In this document: positions 1-5,230 of the stretch, one piece after another
Numbering within the stretch: position 1 is the stretch's first letter
How the letters are laid out: each line of letters begins with the position of its first letter
Assembly (NCBI GenBank): GCA_016779685.1
Contig: JADHND010000123.1
Span: forward strand, 1-5,230
Origin: Shewanellaceae bacterium
GTDB taxonomy: Bacteria > Pseudomonadota > Gammaproteobacteria > Enterobacterales > Shewanellaceae
DNA length: 5,230 bases
Reading direction: 5' to 3'
Notes under the pieces: model-generated
Told to the model about the DNA's origin: nothing
Database searches by the model: none
The model's input: the letters and a program-made list of their open reading frames with translations, nothing else
Position numbers and translations under genes: made by a program

Positions 1-1
1 A

Positions 2-1480
2 CGCGACTTAAAAACCATTGCGGACGATTACGCAGTACTCATTATTGATGCTGTTAATAAGGCAAACAGTGGGCGTATTACCACAGAATCAGCTCTGGAG
101 AACGTTGAACAAGCAAAAAAACGTATAGAAGATAAGTGGGGGAAATATACGCAAACTCAACTAACACAGGAGGAAGCTAAGCTGGTCAAGGAGGCGGAAA
201 ACCTGTTTATCAATGCCAACAAAAGCATTGACCAACTGCTCAGCCAACTCCGCCAGATGCGTGGCACCAATGCAAATACTTTATCGCGATTTGATGGGCC
301 ACTCTATGACACCATTGATCCTATCAGTGAGAAAATTACCGAATTAGTCGAACTACAACTAGATGTTGCTTCGTTTGAACGAGAAAAAATATCCCAAAAC
401 TACAAAAGCATTAAACAAAGTACAATCTTGATTGGCTTTATCACCCTGCTGGTTATTCTGACTTTTAACCTTATGAATTATCGAACCATTCATCGAACGC
501 TGCAAAATTTAACTCACATCATGAGCTTAGTCGCTAAAGAAAATAACCTAACAATTCAAGCTGAAGTATCAGGCCCCCTAGAGTTTGCTGAAATTGCAAC
601 CAATCTCAACAATATGCTAAGTCAAATGAACATGGTCATGAAAGAAATTGACAGCGCTAGCCAGCAGCTCAAAAAAACCTCCGATGAAATTGTCATGATC
701 AGCAAAGAAACCACTTCCAGCGTCTACACACAAGATGAACAGGTAAGTAATATTTCTTTAGCGATGACGACACTCTTAGACTGCTCTAAAAATGTTTCTG
801 AAAATGCCGAAAATGCCGCAAAAACTGCTGACAACACGATGGATGAAGCGATGAGTGGCCAAAATATCGTAGAGCGCTCAGTAGAAGCCACCCAACAATT
901 GGTTAACAAAGTGGCCGATATTGACGAGGATATCCGCCACCTTGATAAAGAGGTCCAAAGTATTGAATCTGTTGTCAGTGTTATTAGTGATATTGCCGAT
1001 CAAACCAACCTGTTAGCACTCAATGCGGCTATCGAAGCTGCGCGTGCTGGCGAACAAGGCAGAGGTTTTGCTGTTGTTGCAGATGAAGTGAGAACCCTAG
1101 CCAACCGGACCATTACCTCCACCACGGAAATTCAAACTTCTGTGCAACAGCTCCTACAGGGTACCAGTAAAGCCGTCGAATCCATCGAGGAAAGCTCGCA
1201 GCATGCCAACGATACAGGCGATAAAGCCCAAGCAGCCAGCACTGCACTGTCGACTATTCAGAGCGCTGTCGTGAATATAACAGATATCAATCGCTTAATC
1301 GCCACAGCAAGCGAAGAACAAGATTATATTATTAAAGAGATTCATGACTCGATTCAGACCATACAGAATGCCTCGAAGAAGACCTCAAACAGCGCCGATG
1401 GTCTTAACATGTCAAGTGAGCTTTTACTGAAGCTTGCCGTATCATTAAACAAAATGACCAGTGCCTTTAAAGTAAAATAA
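2..1480 (+). CDS. Methyl-accepting chemotaxis protein (chemoreceptor), 5'-truncated by window edge
   Basis: This is the C-terminal 492 residues of a membrane chemoreceptor that senses a ligand in the periplasm and controls the CheA/CheW kinase complex. The frame is open from base 2, and the residues before the first ATG (257) are real protein: DLKTIADDYAVLIIDAV and the following helices resemble the 4HB_MCP sensor domain. The ATG at 257 also lacks a ribosome binding site, so it is internal. Order in visible residues: periplasmic helices 1-139; second membrane segment about 140-160 (STILIGFITLLVILTFNL, nt 419-481); a divergent HAMP segment about 160-213; then the cytoplasmic coiled-coil hairpin to the end. 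The hairpin tip has the near-invariant NAAIEAARAGEQGRGFAVVA (nt 1007-1066). About 141 residues follow the tip glutamate, fitting the 40-heptad class. A likely methylation site is ATASEEQ (nt 1301-1321). There is no C-terminal NWETF-type CheR/CheB tether. The first membrane segment and about 50 residues are missing off the edge. The ligand cannot be predicted. Confidence 0.95.
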   Translation, partial: RDLKTIADDYAVLIIDAVNKANSGRITTESALENVEQAKKRIEDKWGKYTQTQLTQEEAKLVKEAENLFINANKSIDQLLSQLRQMRGTNANTLSRFDGPLYDTIDPISEKITELVELQLDVASFEREKISQNYKSIKQSTILIGFITLLVILTFNLMNYRTIHRTLQNLTHIMSLVAKENNLTIQAEVSGPLEFAEIATNLNNMLSQMNMVMKEIDSASQQLKKTSDEIVMISKETTSSVYTQDEQVSNISLAMTTLLDCSKNVSENAENAAKTADNTMDEAMSGQNIVERSVEATQQLVNKVADIDEDIRHLDKEVQSIESVVSVISDIADQTNLLALNAAIEAARAGEQGRGFAVVADEVRTLANRTITSTTEIQTSVQQLLQGTSKAVESIEESSQHANDTGDKAQAASTALSTIQSAVVNITDINRLIATASEEQDYIIKEIHDSIQTIQNASKKTSNSADGLNMSSELLLKLAVSLNKMTSAFKVK

Positions 1481-1490
1481 AAGGGGATGC

Positions 1491-1514
1491 AAGTTGGTAT
1501 CTACAACCTTTTTT
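1491..1514 (+). terminator. Weak intrinsic terminator candidate after the chemoreceptor gene
   Basis: Eleven bases after the chemoreceptor stop codon, AAGTTG (1491-1496) can pair with CAACCTT (1504-1510) if one C is bulged, leaving a 7-base loop. A run of six T (1509-1514) follows at once. The position and T-run are right for a Rho-independent terminator, but the stem is short and not GC-rich, so it may be inefficient. The T-run overlaps the -35 element of the next promoter. Confidence 0.4.
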
Positions 1515-1541
1515 GATGATTGCACTTTAAGTAAGTATAAT
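1513..1541 (+). promoter_or_regulatory. Sigma-70-type promoter for trmL
   Basis: A TTGATG -35 hexamer (1513-1518, four of six consensus bases) is followed by a 17-bp spacer and a perfect TATAAT -10 hexamer (1536-1541). The start of transcription would be near 1548, giving a leader of about 26 bases before the trmL ATG at 1574. Hexamers and spacing are seen directly; activity is inferred. It implies that trmL is transcribed independently of the upstream chemoreceptor gene. Confidence 0.7.
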
Positions 1542-1573
1542 AAGCAACTATCAAGTTTCAAAATGGTTTTATT

Positions 1574-2038
1574 ATGTTCCAAATTGCTTTATACGAACCT
1601 GAGATTGCACCCAATACTGGTAATATCATGCGCCTATGTGCCAACAATGGTTGCCACTTACATCTGATTGAACCTCTCGGTTTTGAATTAACGGATAAAG
1701 GATTAAAGCGAGCCGGCCTTGATTATCGTGATTTAAGTTGTGTCACGAAACATTCTGATTTTAATGCTTTTTTAGAACACATAGATGGTCAACGTCTCTT
1801 TGCCTGTACCACTAAAGGCAGCGTACCTCATTCAGAGCCACAATACCAAGCAGGCGATATCTTTTTATTTGGCCCTGAATCCAGAGGCCTACCGATCGAT
1901 ATCATCAGTACGTTTAATCCCAATCGACGCATCAGAGTACCGATGCAAGACAATAGCCGCAGCTTGAATTTATCCAATACAGTCGCAATTATAAGCTACG
2001 AAGCATGGCGACAATGTCACTACAAAGGCGGCCAGTGA
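1574..2038 (+). CDS. trmL: tRNA (cytidine/uridine-2'-O-)-methyltransferase TrmL
   Basis: TrmL uses S-adenosylmethionine to methylate the 2'-hydroxyl of the wobble nucleotide (C34 or modified U34) in the two leucine tRNAs with CAA and UAA anticodons, acting in the cytoplasm as a SPOUT-fold dimer. The 154-residue protein has the family's usual length and all the expected blocks: the N-terminal LYEPEIAPNTGNIMRLCANN (residues 6-25, with N-x-G-N-x-x-R), RAGLDY (46-51), FGPESRGLP (99-107) and the knot-forming VPMQDNSRSLNLSNTVAII (122-140), which builds the cofactor site. It is a stand-alone SPOUT domain with no added RNA-binding domain, as is normal for TrmL. The start at 1574 is chosen because the protein begins exactly as relatives do (MxxIxLYEPEI). 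There is no clear Shine-Dalgarno in the AT-rich leader. It has its own promoter at 1513-1541 and runs convergently into glmS. The older name for this family is YibK. Confidence 0.96.
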   Translation: MFQIALYEPEIAPNTGNIMRLCANNGCHLHLIEPLGFELTDKGLKRAGLDYRDLSCVTKHSDFNAFLEHIDGQRLFACTTKGSVPHSEPQYQAGDIFLFGPESRGLPIDIISTFNPNRRIRVPMQDNSRSLNLSNTVAIISYEAWRQCHYKGGQ

Positions 2039-2040
2039 AA

Positions 2041-2058
2041 AGAAAAGGCTTTTCTCTT
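2041..2058. terminator. AT-rich hairpin, possible bidirectional terminator between trmL and glmS
   Basis: Just after the trmL stop codon, AGAAAA (2041-2046) pairs perfectly with TTTTCT (2050-2055) around a GGC loop. On the plus strand the pyrimidine-rich tail CTCTT follows; on the minus strand the arm leads into a further TTTT stretch. Either reading has the shape of a small terminator, for trmL or as a backstop for glmS. The stem has only one G-C pair in its core (a second is possible in the loop), so its strength is doubtful. Confidence 0.4.
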
Positions 2059-2086
2059 ATGTTGAGCGAGAGCAGAGACAACACCT

Positions 2087-2110
2087 AGGCGGGGCTTGGC
2101 CATCCCGCCT
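2087..2110. other. GC-rich perfect inverted repeat (hairpin) in the convergent trmL-glmS gap
   Basis: AGGCGGG (2087-2093) and CCCGCCT (2104-2110) are perfect reverse complements separated by 10 bases; a G-T wobble can add one more pair, leaving an 8-base loop. It lies 44 bases beyond the glmS stop codon on the minus strand and 48 bases beyond trmL on the plus strand. Neither strand has a good T-run after the stem, so it is not a textbook intrinsic terminator. It probably ends or protects the 3' end of the glmUS transcript, possibly of both transcripts. CCATC (2100-2104) can instead pair with GATGG (2111-2115), which would compete with the main stem. Confidence 0.5.
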
Positions 2111-2154
2111 GATGGAAATATGAATCTATTTGCCCACAATACATCATTCGAATA

Positions 2155-3984
2155 TTATTCTACAGTAACAGATTTCGCCAAATTACGGGGCTGGTCAATA
2201 TCTGTTCCTTTGATCAATGCAACGTAATAAGATAACAATTGTAAGGGTATCGTGTAAACCAGGGGTGCCAACCAAGGTTCACAGTGAGGTATGCGAATGA
2301 CTTTCATGCTATCAATACAATCGAAATGAACTTCTTGATCTGCAAACACATACATAACACCACCCCGAGCCTGAACTTCTTGGATATTTGATTTCAGTTT
2401 CTCTAACAACTCATTATTGGGCGCAACCACGATGACCGGCATATTATTATCAATTAGAGCCAATGGCCCATGCTTTAATTCCCCAGCAGCATAAGCCTCG
2501 GCATGAATGTAAGAAATTTCTTTTAGCTTTAAAGCACCTTCCATCGCAATGGGGTATTGTTCACCACGACCTAAAAACAAGGCATGCTGCTTATCTGAGA
2601 AATCTTCCGCTAAATCAGCAATCGATTGCTCAACATTAAGTACGTTCTCGATGATTTGTGGTAATTGCTTCAATGCCTGGCTATATTGCTCAAACCAGGC
2701 TTCATGACAATGGTGCTGCTGCGCAATCGCACCCGTTAACAACAATAACCCAGTCAGCTGCACAGTAAAGGCTTTTGTAGAAGCGACACCAATTTCTGTG
2801 CCGGCATGCATCATATAGTTCAAGCTAGATTCACGCACAATTGAGCTGGTTGCCACATTACAAATCGAGAGCGTATGCTGGTAGCCTATTTTCTTGGCTA
2901 AGCGTAAAGCTTCCAGCGTATCTGCGGTTTCTCCAGACTGTGAGATGGTGACAAATAAACAGTTGGACGGCACAATACTGTTACGATAACGAAACTCAGA
3001 GGCAATCTCGACGCGACAGGAAATTTTAGCCATATCTTCTAGCCAATATTGAGCGACTAAACCCGCATGATAGCTGGTCCCGCAGGCAACAATCTGGACA
3101 TGCTCAACACCTGCCAACAACGCCGGCGCTTGATCCCCAAAAGCAGCTCGCGCCAAATTAGAAAAGTCCAATCGTTCTCTTAATGTTTGTCTTAACGCAT
3201 GCGGCTGCTCATGAATTTCTTTCAGCATAAAATGCCTAAAACCAGCCTTGTCTTGCACTGAAACCTTAGCATCTATTTCAACCTGCTTCCGAACAACTGG
3301 CTGAAGCGCATCATCGAAGATAGCGATTGACTTTGGCTGAATTAAAGCAATATCACCTTCTTCTAGATAAGTAAATTGACTGGATAAAGCAGCCAACGCC
3401 ATTTGGTCTGAAGCAATGAAGTTTTCACCTATCCCGTGCCCAATAACCATAGGACTTCCAGAGCGCGCAGCCACCATGGTATCGGCTTGATGTCGGTCGA
3501 TCGCCACCAAGCCGTAGGTGCCAATTAACTCAGCAACAGCAGTATGCACGGCTTCTAACAAACTATCTGTGTGCGCTAAAGACGCATGAATAAGATGGGC
3601 AATGACCTCTGAATCTGTATCCGATACAAAAATATAACCAGCTTGCTGAAGACGCTGACGGAGCGGCATATAATTTTCAATAATACCATTGTGGACAATG
3701 GCCACCCGGTCATGAGAGTGATGCGGATGCGCATTCACAGCGGATGGCTTACCATGGGTTGCCCAGCGCGTATGCGCAATACCTGTTGTCCCTGCGAACG
3801 TACCCTCTCCAAGCACAGCAGCAAGACGCGCTACCTTCCCCGTTTCTTTAAATGTCTTAAACGTTTGGTGGGCAAGCAAAGTCAGGCCTGCCGAATCATA
3901 CCCACGATACTCCAAAGCCTGCAAACCATTTAACAGAAGCTCCTCAACAGACCGCTGTGCACATGCACCTACAATTCCACACAT
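2155..3984 (-). CDS. glmS: Glutamine--fructose-6-phosphate aminotransferase (isomerizing)
   Basis: GlmS converts fructose-6-phosphate and glutamine to glucosamine-6-phosphate and glutamate, the committed step towards UDP-N-acetylglucosamine, in the cytoplasm. The 609 residues equal the E. coli enzyme in length. The N-terminal glutaminase domain (about 1-240) begins MCGIVGACAQ, where Cys2 becomes the N-terminal nucleophile after methionine removal, which fixes the start codon. HTRWATHG (71-78), HNGIIENY (98-105) and SDTDSE (121-126) line the glutamine pocket. Two sugar isomerase (SIS) domains follow, with CGTSYHAG (301-308), SQSGETADT (348-356), STKAFT (402-407) and GRGEQYPIAMEGALKLKEIS (472-491). 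Catalytic residues matching E. coli Glu488, His504 and Lys603 (mature numbering) are at 489, 505 and 604, and the C-terminus NLAKSVTVE is intact. A good ribosome binding site precedes it. It is the second gene of a glmU-glmS operon, 28 bp after glmU. No residue is visibly abnormal. Confidence 0.98.
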   Translation of the reverse strand: MCGIVGACAQRSVEELLLNGLQALEYRGYDSAGLTLLAHQTFKTFKETGKVARLAAVLGEGTFAGTTGIAHTRWATHGKPSAVNAHPHHSHDRVAIVHNGIIENYMPLRQRLQQAGYIFVSDTDSEVIAHLIHASLAHTDSLLEAVHTAVAELIGTYGLVAIDRHQADTMVAARSGSPMVIGHGIGENFIASDQMALAALSSQFTYLEEGDIALIQPKSIAIFDDALQPVVRKQVEIDAKVSVQDKAGFRHFMLKEIHEQPHALRQTLRERLDFSNLARAAFGDQAPALLAGVEHVQIVACGTSYHAGLVAQYWLEDMAKISCRVEIASEFRYRNSIVPSNCLFVTISQSGETADTLEALRLAKKIGYQHTLSICNVATSSIVRESSLNYMMHAGTEIGVASTKAFTVQLTGLLLLTGAIAQQHHCHEAWFEQYSQALKQLPQIIENVLNVEQSIADLAEDFSDKQHALFLGRGEQYPIAMEGALKLKEISYIHAEAYAAGELKHGPLALIDNNMPVIVVAPNNELLEKLKSNIQEVQARGGVMYVFADQEVHFDCIDSMKVIRIPHCEPWLAPLVYTIPLQLLSYYVALIKGTDIDQPRNLAKSVTVE

Positions 3985-3989
3985 AAAAA

Positions 3990-3998
3990 CCTATCTCT
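3990..3998 (-). promoter_or_regulatory. Ribosome binding site of glmS
   Basis: On the minus strand AGAGATAGG ends five bases before the glmS ATG. Its AGG sits at the normal Shine-Dalgarno distance and supports the start at 3984. The 28-base glmU-glmS gap is AT-rich and too short for a glmS-type ribozyme or a riboswitch. Confidence 0.65.
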
Positions 3999-4012
3999 TG
4001 TTAAAAGTTACT

Positions 4013-5230
4013 TTAATTATCTTTTTTCGGTCGCTTCCAGCCTTGAACATGCACCTGCCTACCACGTGTCAACACCAATTCATGGGCAGCCACATCATCG
4101 GTAATAGTCGAACCCGCTGCAACCGTTGCTCCTAAGCCAATCTTTACAGGTGCAACCAATTGCGAGCCTGAACCAATAAAAGCATGCTCCTCAATTATTG
4201 TAGGGTGTTTGTTCGCTCCATCATAGTTACAGGTAATGGTACCAGCGCCAATATTAACACACTCACCAACCTGACAATCACCCAAATAGGTAAGATGATT
4301 GACTTTAGCTTGTTCAGCTAGAACAGACTCTTTTAGCTCAACAAAATTACCAACCCGATTCTTTCCCTGTAAATGAGTGCCTGGACGCAGACGAGCAAAA
4401 GGGCCAACCTGAGACTGCGGGCCTACAACGGCATCTTCAATCACGGTCATGGGTAAAATGCGGACACCGTCACCAACGGTACAATCTTTTAAAACCACAT
4501 TCGCACCAATGTGAACACCGTCACCCAACGTAACCTCTCCCTCAACCAAGACATTCGCATCTATCACCACATCTTGCCCCACATGCAAGGAACCACGTAG
4601 GTCAAATCGCTGTGGGTCTTGAAGGGTCACTCCCTGCAACAAAAGGGCGTTGGCTTGCTGTAACTGGTAAGATCTTTCTAAAGCGGCCTGCTGCATACGA
4701 TCGTTTACCCCTGTTATCTCCAAAATATCGGCGACAGGTAAAGCCAGAACCGGCTGCTTAGACTGATAACCCAAAGCGACCATATCGGTTAAATAATATT
4801 CTTGCTGAGTATTGTCGTTCGTTAACTGGGGTAACCATTGATGCAAGGCGCTACCCTTAACGGCAAACACGCCTGTGTTTATTTCTTGTATTTGCTTTTG
4901 GATCAAACTGGCATCTTTTTCTTCAATAATTTCAGCGATAGAACCTCGACCATCTCGTACCAAGCGCCCATAACCGAAAGGTTGCTCCAGCTCAGCACTC
5001 AACAGCACACACGAATGTTCAGTTAATGCCTGCAACATCGGCAGCAACGTCTTTGATTGGATCAACGGCACATCACCATACAAAATCAAAACATCATCAT
5101 CACACTCAATTTGAGGCAATGCTTGCTGTACAGCATGCCCTGTACCCAGTTGGGCTGTTTGTTCAACCCAAATCAAAGTCTGATCTCGCAATGATTCTGT
5201 TAATTGATGCGCACGGTGTCCGCAAACAAT
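4013..5230 (-). CDS. glmU: Bifunctional glucosamine-1-phosphate N-acetyltransferase / UDP-GlcNAc pyrophosphorylase, N-terminus beyond window edge
   Basis: GlmU acetylates glucosamine-1-phosphate using acetyl-CoA, then couples the product to UTP, giving UDP-N-acetylglucosamine for peptidoglycan and lipopolysaccharide. The 405 visible residues run off the right edge; comparison with the 456-residue E. coli protein suggests about 51 residues are missing, including the LAAGxGTRM nucleotide-binding loop. The frame stays open from the TTG at 5191 to the edge and encodes VCGHRAHQLTESL, which aligns with E. coli VYGHGGDLLKQAL, so TTG 5191 is not the start. Visible pyrophosphorylase motifs: QLGTGHA (27-33), YGDVPL (51-56, metal-binding Asp), INTG (117-120) and GVNDR (174-178, the second metal ligand Asn). 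A left-handed beta-helix of hexapeptide repeats follows from about 205. Residues matching E. coli Arg333, Lys351, His363 (general base, in HLTYLGD) and Asn386 occur at 282, 300, 312 and 335 with a constant offset. The tail GWKRPKK is typical. glmS follows 28 bp downstream in the same operon. Confidence 0.97.
   Translation of the reverse strand: MVCGHRAHQLTESLRDQTLIWVEQTAQLGTGHAVQQALPQIECDDDVLILYGDVPLIQSKTLLPMLQALTEHSCVLLSAELEQPFGYGRLVRDGRGSIAEIIEEKDASLIQKQIQEINTGVFAVKGSALHQWLPQLTNDNTQQEYYLTDMVALGYQSKQPVLALPVADILEITGVNDRMQQAALERSYQLQQANALLLQGVTLQDPQRFDLRGSLHVGQDVVIDANVLVEGEVTLGDGVHIGANVVLKDCTVGDGVRILPMTVIEDAVVGPQSQVGPFARLRPGTHLQGKNRVGNFVELKESVLAEQAKVNHLTYLGDCQVGECVNIGAGTITCNYDGANKHPTIIEEHAFIGSGSQLVAPVKIGLGATVAAGSTITDDVAAHELVLTRGRQVHVQGWKRPKKDN

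Noticed and set aside
257..259. ATG at 257 as the chemoreceptor start
   Set aside because: The frame is open to the window edge, the upstream residues match the periplasmic four-helix sensor domain, and there is no ribosome binding site before this ATG.
724..909. Minus-strand ORF of 61 codons inside the chemoreceptor gene
   Set aside because: It lies wholly antisense to a strongly supported coding region, resembles no known family and looks like a frame shadow.
1520..1541. TTGCAC (1520-1525) as the -35 element for the TATAAT at 1536
   Set aside because: The spacer would be only 10 bp; TTGATG at 1513 gives the proper 17 bp.
1785..1967. Plus-strand ORF of 60 codons inside trmL
   Set aside because: It is out of frame within the conserved TrmL coding sequence and is a frame shadow.
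2039..2154. A small protein-coding gene or tRNA in the trmL-glmS gap
   Set aside because: No convincing start with ribosome binding site and no cloverleaf pattern; the gap is explained better by transcript-end structure.
3643..3933. Plus-strand ORF of 96 codons opposite glmS
   Set aside because: It is antisense to the conserved glutaminase domain, its protein is rich in Arg, Cys and Thr without recognisable motifs, and it has no promoter or ribosome binding site that I can support.
4011..4040. A separate glmS promoter using GATAAT near the glmU stop codon (minus strand)
   Set aside because: No acceptable -35 hexamer lies at 16-18 bp upstream, and the short intergenic distance favours co-transcription with glmU.
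4838..5026. Plus-strand ORF of 62 codons opposite glmU
   Set aside because: It is antisense to conserved pyrophosphorylase sequence and shows no independent evidence of coding.
5189..5191. TTG at 5191 (minus strand) as the start of glmU
   Set aside because: The upstream codons to the edge continue the known GlmU sequence (VCGHRAHQL), so this is an internal leucine and the gene is cut by the window.

Overview
This window looks like a chromosomal segment from a gammaproteobacterium with moderate GC content. The GlmS, GlmU and TrmL proteins all align closely, from memory, with the Escherichia coli proteins, including catalytic residue positions. The order glmU-glmS is common in gammaproteobacteria, often just downstream of the ATP synthase operon. 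I cannot assign a genus from the sequence. The AT-leaning codon use and the four-helix-bundle chemoreceptor would suit a marine or aquatic lineage, but that is only an impression.

Layout: (1) Positions 2-1480, plus strand, hold the C-terminal 492 residues of a transmembrane chemoreceptor (methyl-accepting chemotaxis protein); its start lies off the left edge. (2) Positions 1481-1573 form a compact gap with a weak terminator-like hairpin running directly into a good sigma-70-type promoter (TTGATG, 17 bp, TATAAT). (3) Positions 1574-2038, plus strand, are trmL, which methylates the wobble nucleotide of leucine tRNAs. (4) Positions 2039-2154 are a convergent gap with several inverted repeats, including a GC-rich 7-bp perfect hairpin. 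(5) Positions 2155-3984, minus strand, are a complete glmS. (6) Positions 4013-5230, minus strand, are glmU without its first ~51 residues, which lie off the right edge.

glmU and glmS are separated by 28 bp and almost certainly share a transcript. GlmS makes glucosamine-6-phosphate and GlmU performs the last two steps to UDP-N-acetylglucosamine, the precursor of peptidoglycan and lipopolysaccharide; GlmM, the middle step, is not here. The chemoreceptor and trmL lie on the opposite strand, have unrelated functions and are probably separate transcription units.

All coding sequence is accounted for by four well-known families. I found no sign of a previously undescribed system, mobile element, CRISPR array or RNA gene. 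The points worth a second look are small: the structured convergent gap, the terminator/promoter overlap before trmL, the lack of a clear Shine-Dalgarno for trmL, and a divergent HAMP segment in the chemoreceptor.
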